Below are positions 48,010-57,330 of a stretch of DNA of 64,000 bases, one piece after another. A program made the position numbers and the translations under genes. The notes beneath the pieces were generated by a model. That model was not told where the DNA came from. It saw only the letters and a program-made list of their open reading frames with translations, and did no database searches. Positions within the stretch are counted from its first letter, which is position 1; every line of letters begins with the position of its first letter. Source of the stretch: Bimastos eiseni (Eukaryota; Annelida; Clitellata; Crassiclitellata; Lumbricidae); the NCBI GenBank assembly GCA_959347315.1, contig OY365807.1, positions 11,685,287 to 11,749,286 of the forward strand, read 5' to 3'.

Positions 48010-48340
48010 AAGACGATCAATAGAGCATGAAAGAACGAGATGAAGTTTCAGATAATGGATTTCGCAAATAGTTAGAGAGGTATCTCGGGGCGCAGCCTAG
48101 CTGGGTTCTGGAAACTATAGAAATTATCTTGCAGTGGATACGTGCTTTTACAGGAAACAATCCAGTGCAAGATTTCAAGCATACAGAGATGTGTACAAAG
48201 CGAGGGAGTCGGGCTATGAGCATACATGTAGCTGAAGCATTTAAGACCGATTGAAGGGGAGAAAGACGCTGTTTTGGTAGGCCCATTACCCATTAGAAGT
48301 GAGTTGCAGTAGTCTAGGCGGGAACAGCCAAACTGATGAA
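48010..48340 (-). pseudogene. LINE reverse-transcriptase C-terminal remnant
   Basis: On the minus strand, joined across frameshifts, it reads SRLDYCNSLLMG then LPKQRLSPLQSVLNASA, the hallmark SRLDYCN-L--GLP---L--LQ-VQNAAA segment of CR1/L2/Rex-type LINEs. It continues to a LGCAPRYLSNYL block equivalent to GLAP-YLS-LL. Frameshifts show it is dead. It lies just inside the right inverted repeat at 48589. Confidence 0.8.
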
Positions 48341-50212
48341 TTATATATGGTGGTAACGACAGAGGAAGAGACCGATCTTCTGATGGCACAGAGTCGCGTC
48401 AGTTAAAAGTACATCAGGAGCGAACATATAAGATGCAGGCACGCAGACATACAACCAGACGTATATAGACCCTCACATCATGTTATATAACGAAGCCTTC
48501 AACCTACCCCCACCCTACACAATATAACGCTAACAAAACAGGAACCCACCCACCTACTCTTGAGCGTTATATAATATGTGAACGGCCCCTTATGTACACT
48601 AGTAGAGAAGGTAAACTGAGGGAAGTTTATTGCAAGAAACACAAGATCAAATTTCAGGAGTTGTTGGGAGTGCTAAACCAGACCAGAGGCGTCAATCCCG
48701 CTCTGAGTGAAGGAGGCAAGCCACCCGGTCCCAAGTGCCAGGAAGCAAAATATTCCTCCCTAAGACGCAAAGAATGTCCCCCTTCCTGAAATTGGAGGCG
48801 TTTGCCTCCATACCCCCTATCTGGACGCCCCTGAACCAAATGAGTTGAGAGATACGCGAATTGAAGACATTCATGCGAGACTGGGTTTAATAAGTGGTCA
48901 CGGGAAAGAGCTCATGCACGTCCAGCACGTCATCAGCGAAGATGAGACCGTAGCGGACCGTAGACTAGGTTATATCAGCAACGATATCGAATAACCGACC
49001 AAAATGTTACAGATATTTAGACGAGTTGTAGGCAACTATTAGGTATTCTATGCTTTCAGATATTTTAAATAAGTTCAGTGAACATTTGATCTCCAGTGTT
49101 ACCGCGTTCACCAACGCTCGATCGTGACCAAGCTGGTGACCTCTGAGCTTGGCTTTCGAATGAGCTTCCAAAGTTTGGAAATAACGTCTTTTGACTGCTA
49201 GGGCTGTTGATGTCAACGACTTGCTCTTACTTATTCAGACGATATTTACAGAGGCGGCGCTCTCGTTTAAGAGGTGGGGGACACCCGATGAAAGGGGTAA
49301 GAAATGTGGGGGACAAACGTATAACGTCTCCCATATATATCTGTAAACGGTGGGGGTTTGTTCCTCTGGACCCCCCCTCTCCGGCGATCGACTGAATTCC
49401 TCGTTGAGTTTGCGTCCACATATCCTTACGAAGGCATCCATGTGGTCTAGTATCGAGTGCTGATGTTTGTGGTTGTCGTCGTTCACTGGATGGCAGTAGT
49501 CATTCTCTGTGGTTCCTCCTCTGATTGTGTTTTCCCGCTGAACTTTGAACTGGTTTATACTTGCGTTGCGCGTCTTCGCCGACTGACAGGCGGCGTTATC
49601 CGACGCGTGTTTGGCTGTTTGGGTATCGTTAGGGGTGAACTTTGGTGATGTGGGTTAAAGGAATTAAGGGGCGTTTTGGGTTGTACTGGTATGAGAGTAT
49701 CGCCCGAACCCCCGCACATGTTGTTGGGTGCTGCCTGGGTTTATCGGGTTGATCTTTATTTGTCATGGTTTGGTTTTAAAGTCTGTACATCGGGTTTTTT
49801 GGAATTTCTCAGAACTCGTCTGCGAAGCAGACTTCACTGCAGCTGTCCTCTGTGAAATTGTATTGACAGATATCGTCAGCTTGAAGCCTCGAAGGTCGAC
49901 TGCGGACTGTAGCGGACAGGGTTCTATGATCTACGAAATAAACAATATATTTGGCCTATATACGATGTATCCGTTGAGTGGCGAAAATTTGTCATACAAG
50001 TTGTCATTTTAGATTTAAATCAGAAAAGGGGCGAAATTTTTCCCAAGAGAAAATAACGACACGCAATTATAGTGAGGGAGGGCATAGTGGATGTAGGTCT
50101 TTAGAGTATGGTAAACAGGCGGACCTCCCAAAGCGTTCGGAAAGAATAGAAACACAACAACCTGTGAGTGCTTGTGGTGGAGAAAGCAGAAGGTGTCAAA
50201 AACCTGAATCGT

Positions 50213-50216
50213 GATA

Positions 50217-50297
<81 letters not shown>

Positions 50298-50299
50298 GT
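50213..50299. repeat. ATG/GAT trinucleotide array, about 28 units
   Basis: An uninterrupted TGA TGA TGA run that reads as poly-Met, poly-Ile or poly-Ser in different frames; these are not genes. A CAG/CAA run follows at 50424-50452. Confidence 0.97.
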
Positions 50300-50566
50300 T
50301 GATGGAGAGGAATTTTGGACTGGGAGCTTCTTTTGGTCTCCCTGGGTAACCACTCTGACACGACGCAGCGCTCGTGAAAACGCTGGTGCCATGCGCTTAG
50401 CTTTAACCACAGCCTGGAAGTAGCAGCAGCAGCAACAACAACAACAACAACAATGTTGTGAGCCTATACACGTAGAGGTCTATACTTATAACCGCTTGAA
50501 GATTAGGAAGATTGGAGGATATTACAATTTATGGACAACCTACCCATGCATTTGAAGTTATAATTA

Positions 50567-50600
<34 letters not shown>

Positions 50601-50703
50601 GCAGATGGATAGTTGCATATTTTACATTCGATGCAATATATTAGAGTTTACGTAACACCGCGCTATGGCACCAGATGGAAAAGCGATAGGAGAAGCCGCT
50701 CTA

Positions 50704-50805
50704 TCTAAGGAGGAGGAGGAGAAGGACGAGGAGGACGAAGAGGAGGAGAAGGAGGAAGAGAAGGAAGAGGGTGAGAAGGAGGAGAGGGAGAGGAGGAGCT
50801 GATGA
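50704..50805. repeat. GGA-rich purine tract
   Basis: About 100 bases of GGAGGAGAAGGA-type sequence, nearly all purine on the + strand. Confidence 0.9.
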
Positions 50806-51787
50806 GGATGCAGATCGCAGGAGGAGCAAATAAATGAAATTCAGATTTGTCGTGCGGTCTGTCGTTGGTACTTTAGGCCTTTAACAAGTCCGTGCAGGTC
50901 GACATCGAAATGAATTTGTAGCCTATATGCAACTTCCCAGTGCGTGCACGGTGATATATTACACGTGTTGATATAGGCTTATACATATATATAGTATAAA
51001 ATTAATGTTTATGCATTAATCCTTACAGATTGATTGCATCCACCCTCTCCGTATCTCTCTCTGTGTTCTATGTTTACGCCTGCTTTCTTCTAATACCAAA
51101 GCGATTAGCTTCGTGCCATTGCCGTCGAAGGCTTTCGAATCCTCGGCGCCAAAATGATTGAGCGGGATCTGTTAGAGCACTGCAGGCCTACGTTGTCTCA
51201 TATCAAGCTCTCCGTTTAGGGTCAAACTTTAAGGTTCGCTTTATATTTTTGTGAAGAATCTGGTCAGCCCCTGCATGTTGCCTGTACAAGGAGCACTTGG
51301 CCTATTTAACCGTTCCAAGCCGCTTGCACTTTCTGGGCGCACAGTTTCTGATGGCACACTGTTTTGCGGAACAGTTCGTGAGATATTTTCCAGAACCTCG
51401 AGTACCAGAGATCGCGTTCGACGACGGTCTTGGTTAAATATCAGCGACGGGTGACAAATTCAGACTGGAATTTGGACCGAGCTTGCGAAATTAGCCAGGC
51501 CCAAACCATATACAACAGACCAGAACCCGCAGAAATTCTGCTCGAGGATGGCACACGTTCTCGCGGCGCCGTGGCATCTACACGAAGTGTTTCGTATGAA
51601 ATAAGGCTACTTTATAGGCTGCACAGTGTAGCGCATTAAGAGCGCTCACTGCACGAAATCTTCCGCAACGGGCATGTATCAGTTTCACTAAATGCAATTG
51701 CAGAACTGCACTGAACCAACGTATTGCTAGATTCATCGTTGACTTACCAATAAAGTTATTTTTGCATGGGAATCGTTAATTTTGAAA

Positions 51788-51902
51788 ATGAGCATCATGC
51801 AGCGCTCAGTTACGTTGGAACGTCGTCTGCAGTCGCTTCGATCGCTTTTCGTCGTTTGCGTACTTGCGACTTTTCTGTTTTCCAGCGTCACCGTTATAAC
51901 TG
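51788..51902 (+). CDS. LRP1-like: LDL-receptor-related protein, exon 1 (signal peptide)
   Basis: The ATG opens 38 codons beginning MSIMQRSVTLERRLQSLRSL and continuing into a strongly hydrophobic stretch (LFVVCVLATFLFSSVTVIT), a typical N-terminal signal sequence after a basic region. The exon ends one base into a codon before a consensus GTAAGT donor. Phase 1 matches the LDLa exon at 53337. Start choice: the ATG three codons downstream would also keep the signal peptide. No upstream stop was checked for an earlier in-frame ATG beyond the AT-rich leader, so the 5' end is provisional. The spliced product would enter the secretory pathway. Confidence 0.72.
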
Positions 51903-52179
51903 GTAAGTAACGTTTTCGGGTTTGTTGCAAATGCGGTTATTTGTCTACAGTGTGCCAGTCCAACAAACCCACCCCGTATAAATTTAATGCGAGGAAAGTT
52001 TCACACATTTTAAATTGTCTTTTTGGGTAAGCGCTTTAATGAGGCATGGTGGATTGGGGCAATGGAGGATGCACGCCCTTCCCGAACAGAATTTTAAGAC
52101 CAGGCCCATTCTTCCGATTCCAGCCGCTGACGAACTCTACACACACACATGCATATTTTGCGAACTAGAATGCGAACCA

Positions 52180-52275
52180 TAGGTTAGGCGTCGTGAGGAT
52201 CGGTTAGGGTTAGGTTAGGTGTCGTGAGGGTCGGTTAGGGGTCAGTTAGGCATCGTGAGGATTGGTTAACGTAAG
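52180..52275. repeat. GGTTAGG...CGTGAGGATCGGTTAG repeat
   Basis: Three imperfect copies of about 35-40 bases built on GTTAGG and TCGTGAGG. It includes one TTAGGGTTAGG, but this is far too short and mixed to be telomeric. Confidence 0.75.
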
Positions 52276-52614
52276 TATTAGGGCTAGAGTCGTACATAGT
52301 TCGCAAACAGTTCGCGGATTACCCACACCCTTGTTGGCCTAAATCTTGTTCTTCTACGTACTTTTCTCATTGCAATTTTTTTGAATATTGGAGTCCCTTG
52401 ATAGTTCACCTGCCTGACCTAGTTGTACGGGTGCCGACGAATCTCATGATTATGATCAAGATGTTAAGGACTTATTACAGGTTGAGTACCAGCGGTTATG
52501 GAACAGAACAAGAAAACAATTTGACTAAAATGATGAAATGTTACCATGAGTGTCAGACAGTGTATGATAAAGGTATACCTAGAATTAAACAACAAATTAG
52601 TTAATAGTTTTACA

Positions 52615-53130
52615 TAATGATCTGGGGATTAATTGAAAATTATCTTTGCATGTGAGAATGTGGTTGTGTGCTCTAGGACTTAATTGGTGAACGGAGGGAG
52701 GCAGTGGAAGTATGAGTTAGTGAAGAATATGAAGGGGGTTGTGTAAAATGGAGAAGAGGAGTTCGGTATCTGCTATGTGAGCGAGTTCAGAGATTGTTGG
52801 GAAAGATTGTTCTGGGTAGCCTTTAGTTTTTCTCTTCTTATGAGTTTTTCCAGGTGTTCATTATCAGAGACTAAGTTTAGACCCCACCAGGATGTGGTGG
52901 TATATAACAGTTTAGCAATGGTAGACTTGATAGTGGCCTTGATTATGTTATGTATGGAAGAGGAGGAAAAACCATGGGTTTCGAGTTTCCTAATGGTATA
53001 AAAAGAGGAGGAGCAAGTTGCTATGAGGTGGTCTATGTGGGATGTGAGTTTGAGGTTATCTTCAGGGTAGACATCCAGTATTTTAAAATTATGTGCATGC
53101 AATCGAGCTATGGATCCCACCTCTTAGCTT
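52615..53130 (-). pseudogene. LINE reverse-transcriptase C-terminal fragment inside LRP intron 1
   Basis: On the minus strand the frame gives FKILDVYPEDNLKLTSHIDH, SSFYTIRKLETHGFSSSSIH and LLYTTTSWWGL. This is the LGV---D-L-W--HI and LLYA-PAWWG pattern at the end of CR1/Jockey-type reverse transcriptases. After a stop, the neighbouring frame continues with LLFSILHNPLHILH and SPRAHNHILTC, like the Y-LR-R-HN-LP tail of these ORF2 proteins. Stops and frameshifts show it is inactive. It is antisense to the host gene. Confidence 0.82.
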
Positions 53131-53153
53131 TGTGGTGGGCAAGCCATAGAATG

Positions 53154-53188
53154 ATAGGATAGGGTAATCTCAGGTTACCCTATCCTAT
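53154..53188. repeat. 14-bp perfect inverted repeat with 7-base loop
   Basis: ATAGGATAGGGTAA and TTACCCTATCCTAT flank TCTCAGG. It sits just outside the 5' edge of the LINE fragment and 150 bases upstream of the LDLa exon acceptor. Confidence 0.9.
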
Positions 53189-53336
53189 AATTTTGCATCT
53201 GGCTGAGTTCTGGTGCATATTATTGAATTAGCTGTGTATAGTTGGACACTTTTACATGTAGTTGGACACAAACCTCTGCAGTTTGACGTGTGGAACACTA
53301 GCGATGACACTAAGTTTACGTTGTTGGTGTTCTCAG

Positions 53337-53465
53337 TTGGAACCAATGTGCGATGTAAACCACAGGAGTGGTTGTGTCCAGCAACGAACCAGTGCATTCC
53401 TCTGACGAAGGTCTGTGATGGATCCAACGATTGTCCAAATGGGACGGACGAAGGCTCTACATGTG
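53337..53465 (+). CDS. LRP1-like: LDL-receptor-related protein, exon 2 (one LDLa module)
   Basis: The acceptor ends GGTGTTCTCAG and the donor is GTATGT. The 129 bases are phase 1 at both ends, the normal form of an exchangeable LDLa exon. The translation ([20 protein letters not shown], then [20 protein letters not shown], then STC) has all six cysteines and the acidic calcium-binding core [13 protein letters not shown]. It corresponds best to the second LDLa repeat of LRP1, which directly precedes an EGF module. The open frame extends left to 53213, but that part is intronic by splice logic. Confidence 0.92.
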
Positions 53466-55268
53466 GTATGTGGACTAACCCAGGCTCTTCTAGATTTGTA
53501 TAAATTGTTGTGCTGGTCTTACTTTGCTTATAATGCTGGTCCTACTTTTAGCATACATACTGTTTGTTCTAAATTTTATTCTGTTTTTATGTTTAGGGCT
53601 CTTGTGTAGATCCTTTAGACTGCCATATTATTATTATTAATTATAATGAGACGATTTATATGGCACTGTGGCACAGCCAGGGCTGAAAAAGGGTGCCGTA
53701 CATGAGTTAAAAATCAGTGATACTTGTGCATGCAATTCTCTACTTAGATAATAATAATAAAAATAATAAATAATGGATACATCCTGTCAATACATAAATA
53801 CCTAGCTACACGTATACATGCAATTATACCTAAAAATATACTCATGTATGATTACACAATATTATCACACTGATGATTCAGCATGATACATTATTTTAAG
53901 CAGGGTCCGATTTGCCAAAAAGTAGCAGTGGGTAAAATGACTAGTCTGATTAACACAGAGAAAACAATAGTAATGGGCTAATGCCTGTGTGCTTAATGAA
54001 AGTTAGGGAGTCAGTCAGACGTAATTAACATAGGGATAAAGAATAGAAGCATGGGGTCCAATCCCCTCGACCCCCTCCCTCCCCCCCTACCCCCCCGGCA
54101 AATCGGACACTGATTTTAAGTTCTGTAGGAATTTTTCACAGTGTGAGGTCACAGGTTTAATGGGTTATAACTAAACTTGATTGTTGACTTGTTTTAAGGC
54201 ATGTGTGTCATGTGGAAATTGTGGATGTGTTTGAGATAGAGGTTAATCGCATGCTACTGCTTGCTGGATATACTTAGCACCTACACTAGGAGTGTGGAAG
54301 GGGTTTGTGTGATGTCGGCTAAGTCTCGATATTTTGTAAAGGAGCTTGAGTGTGAATGATGTGCTTGCATTTCAACGAGTCTTGAACCGGTCCAGTATAT
54401 AATTGTTCTGCTATCCTGGCAATATTAAACCTATATGATGCAGTCGAAGATGCATTGTAACAGAGGGCCCACTAATATTTTATTGCAGTAGTATATGTGG
54501 TGGCACTTTGTTGATGGCTTGAATGACAAAATGTCGTAAATAGATTTATGCACGTAAACATTTCATGTTGAAGACTAAGGTATGTTTTCATCTCTCTGTA
54601 TGTTTTAATTATTTACAAAAAGCAAATTCAAAGACTTTTCTCGAGTTAACGCAAGGTTAGAGATCAGAAGATTCGAATGTTCAAAGCTGAATCAATGGGG
54701 GACTCTGTGGGCAGTTCCTCAAGTAGAAACAGGTGGCACCAGTATGCACATAGGTCTAAGAAATTTTTTCTTATACTGGCCATGCGTTGTTTACTTATGT
54801 TGTTCCGATCGATGGCTGGCATAAGAATTATAATTATGGATAAATACATAAATCTTATAATCTGGCTAACGTTTAGATTACTTTTGCGTGAAGAACATAC
54901 AGCACAACGACCAATCAACAGCAAGCACACAATTTTACCTCGGGTAGCTTACCCACATTTGATACTGGCGCCATCTATTTCACAGAGTCCCCCACCATTG
55001 ACCACTTCGAAAGGACTAACTGGTAGGTACGCTCATCACTCATACAAACAAGCAGGGTTTGAAGTGGGACAGTATGAAACTGTATGCCATACATACGCCT
55101 CTCCTGGCCGACTCCAATCATACCGGGAGGGGAAGGTAATGGCTCTTGTATCCTTCCTAGCTCCTCTTTTTTCCCCACATCAAGCCCTGCAAAGAAGTGC
55201 TATCATCTTCTGTTGAAAGTATTTCAAGAATGGAGTGCAAGGTGTTTTGTGTATAATTAATTTTCCAG
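53466..55268 (+). other. LRP-like gene intron 2
   Basis: A 1.8-kb intron. It has an open frame of 179 codons on the + strand (54677-55216), but with no family resemblance, and splice phases join exon 2 directly to exon 3. Confidence 0.75.
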
Positions 55269-55388
55269 GTAGTTCCATGTGTGGTGCCTTGTCCTGCAGT
55301 CACGGTTGCCACTCCGCACCCACCGGAGGAATATGCTTCTGTCAGGAGGGTTATGAGATTGACCCTGCCAATAATCAAACTTGCAAAG
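55269..55388 (+). CDS. LRP1-like: LDL-receptor-related protein, exon 3 (EGF-like module)
   Basis: Starts after AATTTTCCAG and ends before GTCAGA; 120 bases, phase 1 at both ends. It reads SSMCGALSCSHGCHSAPTGG, then ICFCQEGYEIDPANNQTCK. This has the six-cysteine C-x4-C-x3-C...C-x-C...C pattern of the non-calcium EGF module that follows the N-terminal LDLa repeats of LRP1-like receptors. The gene must continue to the right: a second EGF module and YWTD propellers are expected, but I see none before 64000. Confidence 0.92.
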
Positions 55389-57145
55389 GTCAGACATTAC
55401 ATTTATATAATCAGTCTCAAACCAAGCTGGCCTAACTTAACCTAGATTATATGTAAGTTAATTCTCAACTTCTGTGTATGTTTCACAGTTATTTAATGGA
55501 AGGCATTAAAGGAATATGCTGAGCAATTGTGCTCCAATTGAGCCATCGGAGGACTTACTCAGGGTCCTTAGTCGGTAGCAATCTTAGTTAGGCTCAAACC
55601 TGGTTTCTTCATGTTAGAAGGCAAATGCTTCAACATGTTGGCAATCATGTGCACAGTTGGGGACCATCTCACAAATAAACCTAATCTAATAATTTCCATA
55701 GCACCTTTATTATAAAGAACATGATGCCGATCTGTAATTACTTCAAATGAATCTGTACAAACTGCAATTGGAAACGTCCTGTAAAATCCAGTAGGTCCGG
55801 AAAATTGGGATTCAGGCCATGGTGGTTATACCAATTAACCACAATTGTCTGGCAGTGATCGTGCTTTCACAGAAGACAGTTATATAGTCTGTGCACACTC
55901 TTGCCACACTATGGTATCTGCTTCCAGCAGACATTTGGTCAAGTGTGTAGCTTCATTTTGAACTGACCGCCAATTAATGCTTCAATTCTTTGCGTTATGA
56001 TAATGATAGCAGCATTGCAGAATGTATCATATCTGATAAGCGTTAGAAACAAAACTGTTAATGTCTATGGACGCTCAAAAGCCAAAGCCATTGGCGGACA
56101 ATTCTTGCAAGAGTGTAATTTCACTTTACTGCCAGCTGATGCTAGCATTCTATGTTATTAGAATGGTGCTTTAGAAGTTATTAGTCACTACATGTCTAGT
56201 TCATAATTAATTGGACTGCTGCAATCCTCTTTCCTGAACACAAATAATTTGCCTGAAAGCCACTCAGAAGGCTCTTGCTCTTGTTGAGCACCACCACATA
56301 ATTATTACTCCTGTCCTCAAATCACTCCACTGGCTCAACATGCCTGAATGAATAGAATATTAAGTCATATGCAACTTATCTAGAACACACTCCAATCCTC
56401 CCTGCCCTCCTACCTCTATCTGTTGTTCACAAAAACAGAATTTACTAAATTTGTAGAATGCTTGCTGTAGTTAATGAACAATAAATATACAATTAAATTA
56501 ACTTTTGCAACTTCGGTTTTAGCACTTTGACTGCATTGCTTACCCTGCATCTTAACACATGGTTGAAGGACATGTTAAAATATCATTACCTAGTGGTGAG
56601 CATGTCAAAAGTTTAACCAGTTGAAAGTTCATTAAATTTTTATCTATTGCTTAAATTACCGTCTGATTGCATTCTTCAATTTAATAAATTCTGTTTCTGT
56701 TCTGAGCCAGACATCGGTTTTGAATGACGGTTTTTAATTGCTGATGGGCCTCATTTTTATTTATTTATTTGTTTGTTTGTTGCACTTGCAATACATGCGA
56801 GGTCAGAAGATCAGTAGGTCTGAATCTGAGAAGACTTGCATGTGATGACAACTTGCACAGAGGCATCATGGGCATTAGGCAGAATTTGCTTAGCAAGCCG
56901 TCACATTTGTAATCATTGGATCACAAAGACCCTGGTCCATACACTACAGAATCGACCATCCTGATAGACAATAGGATGTGGAAGGCTATTAAGTTGAGTA
57001 GGTAATGGTAGCTGCTTGGAAAATGTGCGTGGCCTTTAATATGGAGTGTGCAGGGTTGAGCCTCCATGGAGGCGGTTAGTTGCTTTGTAAGGGCCTTGAG
57101 CAAGTCCTTCACACACAGTGGCTCGGCAACATTGACGTTATGTCA

Positions 57146-57330
57146 AGTATGTGTGTGTGTTTGTGTGTGTGTTTGTGTGTGTGTTTGTGTGTGTGTTTGT
57201 GTGTTTGTGTGTGTGTTTGTGTGTGTGTTTGTGTGTGTGTTTGTGTGTGTGTGTTTGTGTCTTTGTGTGTGTCTTTGTGTGTGTCTTTGTGTGTGTCTTT
57301 GTGTGTGTCTTTGTGTGTAGATGTAGGTGT
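57146..57330. repeat. TG array with 12-base TTTGTGTGTGTG higher-order period
   Basis: About 185 bases of GTGTGTGTGTTT units, shifting to a GTGTGTCTTT form on the right, so two variants have expanded side by side. Confidence 0.95.

Larger units (their letters stand above)
42439..48589. mobile_element. Candidate 6.15-kb inverted-repeat element (PIF/Harbinger-like borders)
   Basis: A 26-base sequence beginning GGGGCCGTTCACATATTA at 42439-42464 recurs as a perfect reverse complement at 48564-48589. Both outer flanks are TTA, the target duplication expected of PIF/Harbinger elements. The interior has no intact transposase and carries LINE and satellite sequence. The two ends could also belong to two separate short elements, because their C-rich subterminal tracts run on the same strand rather than mirrored. 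Confidence 0.45.
42465..51787. other. Intergenic block: repeats, no recognised gene
   Basis: Apart from the repeats and LINE fragments listed, no frame shows family motifs. On the minus strand at about 43130-43336 there is a short charged open stretch (WRVEWIDEEELDLNGISIEQ) without recognisable homology. 48600-49400 has GC-richer segments. 50213-50299 and 50704-50805 are simple repeats. Confidence 0.6.
51903..53336 (+). other. LRP-like gene intron 1
   Basis: A 1.4-kb intron between phase-1 ends. It contains GTTAGG/CGTGAGG-type repeats at 52180-52275 and an antisense LINE fragment. I see no additional LDLa exon in it. Confidence 0.8.

Noticed and set aside
50211..50423. Poly-Met, poly-Ile and poly-Ser frames
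   Set aside because: All three come from the GAT/ATG trinucleotide array.
51952..52030. TGTGCCAG... stretch after a CTACAG acceptor, considered as an extra LDLa exon
   Set aside because: The phase fits, but the translation lacks LDLa cysteines and the acidic core.
52190..52220. TTAGGGTTAGG resembling telomeric repeat
   Set aside because: Only about two units, embedded in a different degenerate repeat within an intron.
54677..55216. 179-codon + strand frame in LRP intron 2
   Set aside because: No family motif, and LRP exons 2 and 3 join in phase across it. It is a chance frame or decayed insertion.
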